Shown here: piece by piece, positions 13,701 to 23,859 of the stretch
Layout: the number at the start of each line of letters is the position of its first letter
Position numbering within the stretch: the first letter of the stretch is position 1
Source: Pipra filicauda
Taxonomy: Eukaryota > Chordata > Aves > Passeriformes > Pipridae
Direction: 5' to 3'
DNA: 64,000 nt
Assembly (NCBI RefSeq): GCF_003945595.2
Contig: NW_024104140.1
Span: 682,001 to 746,000, forward strand
Made by a program: the position numbers and the translations under genes
The notes under the pieces: generated by a model
What the model was told of the DNA's origin: nothing
Databases searched by the model: none
The model's input: only the letters and a program-made list of their open reading frames with translations

Positions 13701-14977
13701 GCTTGAGAATCCTCAGAAATGCTGATCCTCAGAGTGCTTGTCTCAAGGTTAAGTGTGCCCTTTTGTTTTTTAATAAGGTAAAAGGACACAATGGTGGATA
13801 GGCTATCAGCAGGGATAAGCTTCATATTGAATTTACCTGTTGAGACTCACAAAGGCTTCAAAGTATGCATTACTGTACAGATGGAATTTGCTCTACCCAC
13901 ATTTGTCAGTCCTAGGTCTTGGTATGACCTAGCTTGTCATGTAAGGCATCTCATTTGGGCCAATAATCCAGGCTCCTTTCAAGCCAGTGGAGAAGGAAAG
14001 GCTCTTCTACAAGGCAAGTCTCCCCATCCTGAGATTCATGTCAAGGATGGTTGTCAACCCACTGACATCAAGCACAGAGGGCCCTTCCCTGCTGACTGGA
14101 TGGCAGTCTGTTGGCCAGCCTTTTGTCAACATTGGGTGCAAAGTCCTGTTTGAACCGGTGCTAGCTGAAAGAGTGTCAGACTACTCTTAAAACATGACCC
14201 CTTTTCCTGCCCCTAGACAAGACATAAATTTATCCTCGTCTGAGAGGTTATAAATCACGCTTTGAGGGGCCAGGAGAAAGGAATGTGTTATTAAGAGGAA
14301 TCAGTACTCTATGTTTGCATTTCATTAGCACTAAGAGGCCCCAGTCAGGATCAGAATCTGGGAAGATGTGACACAATGGGTGGGTGCAAGCAAAAAGCAG
14401 AAGGGAGTTTGAGTTTTGAAAGAAGTCACGGGAGGTTTTTTCCTGGCCTGTTAGAGTAGGGCACCCCATGAAAGAAAGGCAGCATGGAAGAAAGAGAAAG
14501 AAGCTGACACACTGGTGATTGATTGCAAAGGAAGGAAGAGATATGGGAGATGTTAGCTGTACAGTCAGATGCAATTTTGATGGAGTAAAACAGAAGACTT
14601 AAATGTCCCAGTCACTGTCTTATGCCTCATTGAAACCAGATAGGTAAAGCTGCTCTGAAAATGGTGCCAGCCAAGGTGGTTCATTTTCCCAGGTACTGAG
14701 TGCTAAAAATGCATCTACCTGGAAGAAAATGGGAAATGCATGACAATCAAATGTGACAGGGGTTACATCACACTACCACTCAAAATGTGTAAGTAGGTAT
14801 TTGTTGAGAGCAGATCTGCTAAAATCTTCAGATTCAAAATGTGTAGGAAATCGCCTCCTGTAAATGTACCCCTTGGGGACCTTTGTGTTAGAAAAGGCTT
14901 TGAATATCAGACAACTTTTGTGTAGCTTTCTAGTGACTCCAGTGGAATCAGTCACTAAATAATAGCATTGTTTCACC

Positions 14978-15274
14978 TGGGGGTAGACTGTCTTTCAGAA
15001 ACAAAAATGGCCTGAAGTTGTGTCAGGGGAGGTTTAGGTTGGATATTAGAAGAAGGTTCTTCACCCAGAGGGTGGTTGGGCACTGGAACAGGTTCTCCAG
15101 GGCAGTGGTCACAGTACCAAACCTGACAGAGTTCAAGAAGCACTTGGACAATACTCTTGGGCATGTGGTCTGACTCCTGGGGATGGTCCTGTGCAGGGCC
15201 AGGAGTTGGACTCAATGATCCTTGTGGATGCCTTTCAACTTGGCATAATCTGTGATAGTCTGTATTCTGGGATT
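14978..15274 (+). mobile_element. CR1-type LINE, 3' fragment, same strand as NRG1
   Basis: The segment carries recognisable CR1 blocks in forward order: AATGGCCTGAAGTTGTGTCA, GGAGGTTTAGGTTGGATATTAG, GGTTCTTCACCCAGAGGGTGG, GCACTGGAACAGG and GGACTCAATGATCC. It then degenerates into the AT-rich 3' end (TGTATTCTGGGA). The segment between CACTTGGACAATAC and TGGTCTGACTCCTGGGGATG resembles the CR1 subfamily variant with GTGCAGGGCCAGGAGTTGGACT. It is about 300 bp, truncated and diverged, with no intact reading frame. It lies roughly 850 bp upstream of the EGF exon. Confidence 0.92.
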
Positions 15275-16118
15275 TTTTGAGCACAGTAACAAAATTTCTT
15301 ACTTCTGTACACCTGGGCATGGCTAAACAAAATGCATCCAGGAATCTTCACCACTTTTTATGGTTTGCAGACAGTTTTAACCATTTAATATACTCCATGA
15401 TCATGAACACATCTACAGGAGATGCTAAGTTGGCCTCTGGATCAAAGATTCCTGTGGACACAATGGTGACAATTGTATATGCACAGGAAGATTCAAAACC
15501 TCCAAACTCCCTGTCCTATTCCTCCTGCATAATCGAACCAGGGTAGCCACAGCTCTCATTTATGAGCTAGGGAAGAGGCATTCAGCAGTCAGCCTTTCAC
15601 CCTCTCCCTTGGGAAGAGCGAAATACTTGGACTGAGGGCTTGAATCAGCACAGGGCCTCAGGTTAAGCTTCCTGAAAAATACCTACTTCAGGGCAATGCC
15701 AGGAAGAAATCTCATCCAGGTCCTGATTTTATTGGGTACTGTATCAGTAACCTGTAATGACTCTCACACCCCAAAATCACTTGAATGCAATTAATGCAAT
15801 ATAAGTTACTGCACGTAAATTACACTTTTTTAGTGAAATAGACATGAGCGTTGCAGAAATTTAAGGTCACTTCATGGACAGGGCTAGGGAAACCCTCACT
15901 TCCTCCCAGGCTGAGTGTGGGGATTTTGTATGTCTGAGGCGTGTATTTAAACTCCACTCCCTGTGTCAGTCAACAAAATACAAGGTCAAGTTACTGGTTC
16001 TTGTGGTAAGACTTGCCAAATCATCCCTAGCCTTTCTTCTTCCCTCACATGTAAGTACACTTACCAGTCAGGAAGAAAAACAGTGTCTGATCCATATTCT
16101 TGTTCTTGTCTTTTCCAG

Positions 16119-16248
16119 CCACTTCCACATCCACAACTGGGACAAGTCATCTCACAAAATGTGACGTAAAGCAGAAAGCCTTCTGTGTAAATGGGGGAGA
16201 GTGTTATATGGTTAAAGACCTCCCAAACCCCCCAAGATACCTGTGCAG
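16119..16248 (+). CDS. NRG1: NRG1 common EGF exon (cysteines 1-4)
   Basis: This 130-nt internal exon begins the EGF-like domain of neuregulin 1, the ErbB3/ErbB4 ligand. It opens two bases into a codon and encodes a Ser/Thr-rich linker (TSTSTTGTSHL), then TKCDVKQKAF-CVNGGEC-YMVKDLPNPPRYLC. That gives EGF cysteines 1 to 4 with the C-V-N-G-G-E-C loop. It ends AG, so the next exon completes an Arg codon (human has Lys). The acceptor is cttttccag and the donor gtaaga. At the protein level it matches chicken ARIA as I recall it, apart from V in place of I after KCD. Alpha and beta exons both attach in frame. Read-through of the donor would give AGG-TAA, an immediate stop. Confidence 0.98.
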
Positions 16249-18573
16249 GTAAGAAATCCTATTTGCCTCTTTTCTTGGAGCCACCAGTTTTCACAAATGA
16301 TTTTTCTTTAAAGGAGCACCTGAACAATTTCTTCTTCTGAACTTGCATTTCTTCGTTTTTAACCATGTGGATGTGAAAATAACATACCAAGACTGACACC
16401 TGTGTTCTATATATGAAGCATAGCAGAGACTAACCAGGAAATCTTCCCACATGATAATGGCACAGCAACCTCCATTGACGTTTATAGGGCATAAAATAAC
16501 ACAACTTGAGCCTTATGTTACAAATAATGAAACAGATACTGTAAACTAGATACACCGTATTTAGCCAAAAAAAAAAAAAAGAAAAGAAAAGGTGTGTGGA
16601 TAACTGCATTGGATAATTACCTTTTGTACAGGAGAAACTGTTATTTTTATCATCTGATGTAGTAACTGAACAGTTTCTGAGGAGATCAGATTCACAACTG
16701 GTTGTTGTGTTTAATTGCATAAAAAGCAATGAATGTCGCGTTAATTGGTGGAGATTACTGTCTTGCGTGACGATCAGGAAGACATATGGATTTAGTCTGA
16801 GGGCGTGCTTGTGCACCTTCCTCAGGTCCTGGCCTGTGCTGTTTTGGACTGTTGCAATAGTCCCTTGTCTTAGAGAACACCCAGGAAGAGCTACAGAGTT
16901 TATCTGCTGCCTGGGAACACATCATGTAGCATTTACCCCTGGAGATGAACTAGTCATAGGGACTGCTTCTCTCTAGCTTGAGAGGCAACCCAGCATTTAA
17001 ATCTTGGGAAACATCATTGGTACCTAAGAGGGCTGAGTGGAAAGAGTGCACTTTTTTGAGAATATTGCTGTTTTTCTGACAGACAAGAGATGGTGGTTGG
17101 TAAAGACTGTCATCAGCTGTAATTGCATAATTTTTCAGTCTCCTGGGACTAAAAGTGAAAGAACACTAATTGTGAAGGTAACTTTGGTGGGTGAGTTAGA
17201 TGAAGGTCTATGATGCTCTCATTAGGCCAGGAAGATATTGACTGCTTGTCTCTATCGCTAATGTTAAAAAAAAAAAAAAGAAAGGTAAACAAACAAACCA
17301 AAAAAAGCCATCAAAAACCCCCACCAAGAAGCTCAATATTCTGGTTTACCTATAAGTTTTCTTTTTTTTTTTTCCTTTTTTTGTAGAAGGTTGATGTAAC
17401 CTGCACCTCACAGGCTTTGTTTTGCTTTGGGTTTTCAGATGGCTCTGCTGTTGAAAGTGATGTATGTTTCGTCGATTTTAGGATCATTTGTAGCTAAAGT
17501 GAATATGGAAAAGTGTGCTGTGGTGTGTTGGATCCATTTTTGAGAGAGAGAAAGATTTGTTTGAAATGTGCATGATCATTGTAAACCGGGAGTACAAGAT
17601 GAGCAGTTTGCCATGACTCCTCAGGGCATGTACAAGAGCCCACCTGCGTGTTCAGAAAACTCCAGGGCAGCAGAGCTGAGCATCTGGGAGACTTGCTAAT
17701 CATTAACATTGTCTTGCCAGTTTCAGAGGTGTCCCATTTTCACTGGTATGGGGACTTTTTTTTTTTTTTTAATTCAGAGATCTGCGTATGTTTTTTGATG
17801 ATGTTATAGACTGGCTAATTATTTTAGTACTATATATCAGCGACATTTGAATGTAGTGGGTGCTTTAATTCTGGGACTGGATCTGAAAGAAAAGGCAATT
17901 CCCAGATTTGGCAGATGTGCCTCTCCCTGGGTGGTCCAAGACCTATTTGGAAAAAGCATCAGAGCTTTAAAGTTAGAGAGGGAGAATCTCATTTACAGTA
18001 AGGCAGTGGAGAAGAATTCTTATCCTGAGAACAGTCAGGGCCATTACTATTTTGCAGAGCCATTTGCTATGCCCTCTACCACTTGCCAGAACCGAAACTT
18101 TATGTTGAGTAGTAAAACAGGACGCAATACAGCTACATAAGAAATAAAAGCGTGAGTACTTAAAAGTGAGTGTACTGGGAAACTGAAAAGACAAAATACA
18201 GTTTTCTTCTTATTTCATTAAAAATACAGATGTCTACTTTTAATTCTAGCATTCCAGTGTTAATTAAAATAAGTACCTAATCACTGCACATTGCCTTCAT
18301 TGTTCTGAGAAAATAAATCTACTCCCAGAACATGCCTGTGGAAACAGAATGCTTGAAATATGGTACTTGCTCTTCATATTTCTGCCTCAGTAGCAAGTTC
18401 ACATTTTTCCATATGGTCCATCTGTTGAGAGCAAAAACAAAATTTTTAAAGCATGAGCCATATCATTCTAAATTAGTTTTATCCCTAACCAAAAAAACAT
18501 GACTCAGATTCAAAACAACCATGGAATTTTCCAAGTGATATCTCTGGTTTTGTAAATCCCCTATTCTATGAGG

Positions 18574-18598
18574 AAAAAAAAAAAAAAAAAAAAAAAAA
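18574..18598. repeat. Poly(A) tract
   Basis: A 25-nt uninterrupted A run lies inside the intron. It is a homopolymer with no attached retrocopy. Confidence 0.9.
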
Positions 18599-19577
18599 GA
18601 GGGAGATATCACATTCATCTTCTGTTAAAATCTTGCTATATATTAAAAAAAAATAAATGATCCAGACAGGATCTGATCTTGCTCTCAGGGGTACTGATGT
18701 AAGCTTCAAGAAAATTTCCTGCTTTCAAGCGGTAACCATGTGAAATACTCAAGAAATATGTGAAGACTTAGACATTGTACAGCTACATCTATGGTAGCAT
18801 GTATGTTCCCTACGTGTATTTTAATTATGACCCCAGACTGAACAAAACAGTCTCAAAGTAGGACAGATGAAAAAGGAAGCTTTGAGACTGCTTAAATAAA
18901 CTAGTGTATAAAACTTTTGGAAGCTTCACAGGAACATGAACCACATTCTGAAAATGCCATAGACCTTGGAAGCCTGGATGTTACTGGCTTCCTATGAGAC
19001 TGAGATTCCTAAGTCATTTCTGTTCAATTGGAAACATGTCCCCAGGTTCACTGAAGACAGAAAGATCAGGTAGCTTTTTCAATAAATACAAAATTAAGAC
19101 CAAAATTCCTAGCATTTCCTTCTTACTTGAAGAAAAATCTGTATGAATATAGTATCTGTAACACTTTAAAGTGTTCTTTTGAAGTATCATACCATGAAGG
19201 CCTTGCTAGTCTGACTAACTGATTTCTTACTCACAGATATCATCTTTTCTAGTGCTTTTGTTGTTATTGAAGAAATGAATTTACATCCGAATTTCACTGG
19301 ATGAAAATAAAGCTGCTCTCTCAATGAAGTAGGCTGCTGCTTTTCTTAACAGCAGAAGAGTGAATTACATACTTTTTAAAGACATAGCCATTTTCTATAT
19401 CTGTCTTCATGTAAAGACCTTTCTAGAATAGAAATGGGCAGAAGGTTATTCAAACCAGTGAAAAGATAAAATTCATTTCAATGGTGCAAGGAGAAGTTCC
19501 AGAGATATTCTTTCAAGAGGTGGGATAGAAATACTGGTTCTGACTTCAGCAATGAAATGGGCTACTCTTTTCCCATG

Positions 19578-19632
19578 GGGAAAAAAAAAAATAAAAAACA
19601 AAAAACGAAACACAACAAAAAAAAAAAAAAAT
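19578..19632. repeat. A-rich low-complexity tract
   Basis: Two long A runs are linked by CAAAAAAC-like units. This is simple sequence within the intron. Confidence 0.85.
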
Positions 19633-22231
19633 GAAAAACAACCAATCAAAATGTTCTCCCCAAATGCATTTGTTTATAGGCAGTAAATGAAGTGGAAATG
19701 TGAGTTTCTCATCCATTCAGCCCTTTCTCTCCTGCCGAAAAACAGTTTGGTGATATGCATTCGGTGTTCTGAGATGCATCTACTGAATGCATGCAAATGC
19801 TGCTCTTTGCAGCTACCGTGTGTAGAGGAAAAAAGCATTTCTTCTATTATACATGGTTCAGTACCATGGGTTTACCCAGTTAATACAATAAATAAATAGT
19901 CCGAGTAGCCTTCTCGAAGGCTGAAGGGAAATTATAAAGCTCTCACAGCACAAACCTTTTGTTCCAAGTTGTTTGACTTCAACTATTGCTGGTGTCGTAA
20001 AAGAAAATGGAACATGGATAATGATCCAGAAAAGAAAGGCACAACAAGAAATAAAGTCTGAAAACTTCGAGTAGGACAGGGTGTTTTGAAAAGGACAGAA
20101 TTGCAAGTTGTTTGTGAACTGGAAACAGTGCTGCACTGCACATCCGAGCAATAAAATGCCTTTAGCATTCACACATCATCATAAGAGGACCGGCTCGTCC
20201 CAGCTTTCCTCTCAGATGGCCCACCCTGGGCCCATTCTCAGGGGCAGGTGCTCCAGCCCATTTGCTGACAATGGTTTCAGAGACAGTATAAACACACCTG
20301 AGCTGTTTTCGGCACCATCTCAACAGGGCTGACCCTGGTTGGTCTGGAAGTGATTTTAGCTTTGTCTACACCAGTGCTCAAGTTGTTTTCATCACCTCCA
20401 CAGCTGCACCAACATCTGAAAACAAGCACAGAGGAAGCAACCCACCAATGGCCAGTGGCAGGAGCAAAGCCTGAGGCTTTTAATCAGCAGTGTGTTCCTT
20501 GGGATTGTGTAGGGTTGAGCCTGACGAGCAAGATGTAGAGATCTCTGTGAATGGAAAGCCATGCATGTGCTAATGCCAGCTTTCCAGGGACAGTTATTTA
20601 ACAAGATCACAATAGTGGAAAATATTTTTACTCTCATTCAGTAGCGCAGATGGAAATGCTTTCTATCAAAGGCATTTTGCCTTCTCTCAAAGATGCAAGA
20701 ATTCTTCTGTCATGCCCAGAAATATCACCTTTTCATAGCAGAGTTATCTTTGTTGCATTTTTCCCAACTGAACGTATCTGTGGAGACTGGGATCTCTCCA
20801 CACTGGGTACTTGTGAAAAGATGTGACCTTGGCTCTGGAGAACATAAACTCCCTTCCTTAATAAGCAAAATAATAATAATACGCTCAAAAGACTTATCTG
20901 CAGATCGTCAAAATATATATTTTATTATTCAAAAATAATTCCTGCATGGTTTATTTGAAGAAAATACTAACATTTATGTCAGATGCTGGTCCTCTGCCAA
21001 AGGGATTTTCTGAAAGTCCCACTTGTGCAAGAGCAGTATCCTTATCTGCTAGGGCTAGAGGCAATTGTGGAAGAGCAGAATTTAAAAAATTGGGACAGTT
21101 TTCAACACACATGAAACTTAGATGGATATAAGAGACGGAGGATTGTTCTGAAAAATGCACATTTGCAAATAAGAGGGTTCTTCAGCCCCTGGCAAGTAAA
21201 TGATGAAGAAGTTTGAAAAAGGGGCTAGCACCATATATCAGCAGCAGGAAGAGGGAGAGATTCTTGCACCATGGTGAACTCATGGAGAACATCACAAAGA
21301 CAAGCAACACAAGTGAGGCACGTTCAAGAAAGAAGATATCAGGTAATTTCAGATTACATACTGAGTAACACTGGAGAGAAGAAGGAGAAAGAAAAAAGAC
21401 TGAAATCTGTAGGTATTTAGTGTGGTGGACAGTCACTCACACCTATGTCTGTAGGACTATAGTGATATTTTGGGAGCCTGAGCTCTGCCCCAGAATGGAG
21501 AATAAAGGTGAGGGAAGAATTGGCAGGCAGCAGCAGCAAAGACAGGCAAAGCACAGAAGAGAACCTCCTTCACTATGACCAGGGGAAAAGCTGCACTGAA
21601 GTTTTCTGCAGAAGAGCTTATGAACTGAAAGGACGGACAGCTATGGGGCTTCTTTTCAGAGCACTTCTGCCTTCTCATCTTACTTAGTGACTGGACTGAC
21701 TTTTTTTTTCCATTTGTCAGCCATGTTGAATGTACTTCACTTTGGGTTTGAGTTTGTCTTCTCACTTTTTGGAATATTTTTGGCTTTTCTGTGATTGTTG
21801 TATTAAATACTCCTCCTCGAAGCAAATTACCACAAAGCACAATATGCCCTTACAGAAATAGGGAAATCATGGTATTTTTGCAGATTTTGTGTGACTGGTG
21901 AAAGCAGAAAGAACTCAATCAGGTCCCTTCATGAGGTGGAATAAGCAGTGAACCGATACACATTTTTGCTAGTCATAATTCTTTTTTTTTTTCAAAACAG
22001 ACAAGCAAAAAGACTTCCTAGATTTTTTTTCTCTGATGGATTTTTGCTGTAAATTTTGCAGAGTGTTTTCTTCTGGAAAGATTACACTTTCTTGTCTCTT
22101 TTCTGATCATTTTTCACTAACACCTAACCAGGACGTCACTTAATGCACTCCCACTCCATAGACCAGCAGGTGTAAGTCTGTTAGTGCAGTGGTTTTGGTG
22201 TACTATTGCTTATCACGTTTTTGCCCTTTAG

Positions 22232-22299
22232 GTGCCAACCTGGATTCACTGGAGCAAGATGTACTGAAACTCTGCCCATGAAAATCCAAAACCAAGAAA
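22232..22299 (+). CDS. NRG1: NRG1 alpha-type EGF exon (cysteines 5-6)
   Basis: This 68-nt alternative exon completes the EGF domain in alpha isoforms. Its first G finishes the Arg codon left by the common EGF exon. It then reads CQPGFTGARC-TETLPMKIQNQE, supplying cysteines 5 and 6 with the G-F-T-G-A-R-C signature, and ends with one base of the next codon. Acceptor gcccttta-g and donor gtatgt flank it. The residual A joins the AA of the transmembrane exon to make Lys, giving QNQE-K-AEELY. As I recall human alpha, it reads TENVPMKVQNQE, so three positions differ. Alpha isoforms bind ErbB receptors more weakly than beta (family knowledge). Retention of the following intron would add SMLK and a stop at 22311-22313. 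Confidence 0.96.
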
Positions 22300-22948
22300 G
22301 TATGTTAAAATAATCTGAACTTTGCTTTCTTCCCCAACTACAGCAACAAAATCAATAGTACTTGGTGTTTTCACAGTTCAGCTGGAACTGGCCTCTTTAC
22401 TCACTAATTTATGGCTGATTCTCTAAAGTACAATCTGTACACCATGGCATTATTTGACCTCCAAAATGTTTCTCATTTGTGTGATTTTTGATCTTTCCAT
22501 TCATTCACAGATGCATTTGTTTTGCACACACTGGCAGTTTTCTCGTTTGGGAGACTGCTGTAAAGTGCAACCCTAAAAGAGCAAACTCATGGAGTGATGT
22601 ACAGATCTTGTGTCCTTGCTACCTTGTGGAAAGTGCATCCTAATACCAATTTGGGACTCTGGAATGGTGAATTTCTGTCGCACATCTTGAAACACACTTT
22701 GATCTGGATTGGTTTGGTTTTGGCTGGTTATTCAGGGGGGGATTTCTTTACATTTCCACAGAGCAAATGAGTTGCTCTCAACGTCTTGAGCCATTTTGAC
22801 ACGCTAAACCGAGATTCAGTTTCTGAAAGTGAACTCACCAAGTCATATCAGTTCACACTGAAGGAGCTTCTTTCCTAGCATATATTCACCTCTTCTCTTT
22901 TCTCTGTTTTTTTTTCTCTACCATTTTTTTGTTTGTTTTTCCTCTCAG
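22300..22948 (+). other. NRG1: Short intron between alpha and beta EGF exons
   Basis: A 649-nt segment separates the two alternative EGF exons. It has a long T-rich tract (22900-22945) before the beta acceptor ttcctctcag. I see no other element in it. Confidence 0.9.
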
Positions 22949-23042
22949 GTGCCCAAATGAATTTACTGGTGATCGCTGCCAAAACTACGTAATGGCCAGC
23001 TTCTACAGTACGTCCACTACTTTTCTGTCTGTGCCGCAGTAG
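22949..23042 (+). CDS. NRG1: NRG1 beta-type EGF exon with beta3 read-through end
   Basis: Spliced at 23007 (A followed by gtacgt), this 59-nt exon encodes CPNEFTGDRCQNYVMASFY. It supplies EGF cysteines 5 and 6 of the high-affinity beta isoforms, and its residual A joins the microexon or the transmembrane exon. If the donor is ignored, the frame continues as STSTTFLSVPQ and stops at TAG 23040-23042. This is the beta3 end used by soluble GGF and SMDF-type forms; human, as I recall, has STSTPFLSLPE. A possible polyadenylation signal for that form is AATAAA at 23710, a weak call. Read in a third frame after the alpha exon, the same DNA encodes the alpha3-type tail (see findings). The acceptor is ttcctctcag. 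Confidence 0.96.
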
Positions 23043-23090
23043 AAGCATGCTCAGTTGGTGCTGCTTTCTTGTCGCTGCATCTTTCTTTCA

Positions 23091-23155
23091 ATTTTTTTTT
23101 TTTGTTTGTTTGTTTTTTTGTTTTTGTTTTTGTTTTGTTTTTTTGTTTTTTTTAA
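23091..23155. repeat. T-rich (TTTG/TTTTTG)n low-complexity tract
   Basis: Runs of T are interrupted by regularly spaced G, starting 49 nt after the beta3 stop codon. In a beta3 transcript this would be a U-rich element of the 3' UTR. Confidence 0.88.
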
Positions 23156-23804
23156 TCTGTAACTAGATTTGTTGCCTAAGGCCTAATATTGATTGTCTCT
23201 GCCTGTTGCATGAAAACGGTAACAAAAAAAGCAATTGCAATACTCTCCTGGATTGTTTGGCATTGAGGTTATGGGGAAATGCAAGACTTAGGAACTCTGT
23301 GAAATTAACACTGGGTGTGTGATATGGACTCCCCACTGACATCAAGCAGAAAAAGTACTAGAATTATGTTTCAAAGTCTCTCATTTTATTTGCTACAAAA
23401 AGCTAATGAGTCATGGTACAGGGCAGCACTCCCCCAACAAAGGGACAGGTAGCCAATCCTCTACTTGTATATGAGATTTGCATTTGGAACTAGAGGTTAA
23501 AGGTTATTGAGGTGTTTACTTGGTTTCTAATGAGCACATGCCAAACAGGATCAAAATGTACTTTCTCCTCATTGTCTGAGTTTCAGTTGAAAGAGCATGT
23601 AAACAAAAAGAAAAGAGAGGGAGATGGCTGAAACAATGGGGTCTGACACATTTTGGGTCTATTGGGGGTAACAGGTGCAAGAGATCAAATATTTCAGATT
23701 AATTGGCAAAATAAAAACACCAAACACACACACAAACAGAGAGAGGACTTTGTGTCAGAATTCTGTGTCAGAATTCATCAGTTTTCTCATGAAGAAATGG
23801 GTTA

Positions 23805-23859
23805 ATTATTGTTATTATTATTATTATCATTATTATTATTATTATTATTGTTATTATTA
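23805..23859. repeat. (ATT)n microsatellite
   Basis: A trinucleotide array of TTA/ATT units with a few interruptions (GTT, CAT). It is likely polymorphic. Confidence 0.93.

Larger units (their letters stand above)
1..16118 (+). other. NRG1: Intron of NRG1 upstream of the common EGF exon
   Basis: This stretch precedes the first recognisable exon and ends in a polypyrimidine tract and AG (cttttccag) at 16118. I looked for the Ig-domain exons, the Ser/Thr-rich spacer and the type III cysteine-rich-domain exon of NRG1 and saw none, so they should lie upstream of the window. Open frames here are short, lack family resemblance and overlap on both strands, as expected by chance. It holds two CR1 fragments, a 34-bp tandem duplication, a CT repeat and several A/T homopolymers, listed separately. 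The first exon enters at codon position 2, so the upstream exon must end one base into a codon. Confidence 0.8.
16249..22231 (+). other. NRG1: NRG1 intron, common EGF to alpha exon
   Basis: A 5,983-nt intron with GT-AG ends. It contains A/T homopolymers (for example 16567-16580, 18574-18598 and an A-rich run at 19578-19632) and no transposon that I recognise. The open frames are short and unconvincing. Confidence 0.85.

Noticed and set aside
15525..15555. tRNA-like T-loop on the - strand (GGTTCGATTAT)
   Set aside because: The flanking bases do not form the expected T-stem, and no anticodon or acceptor arms can be folded around it.
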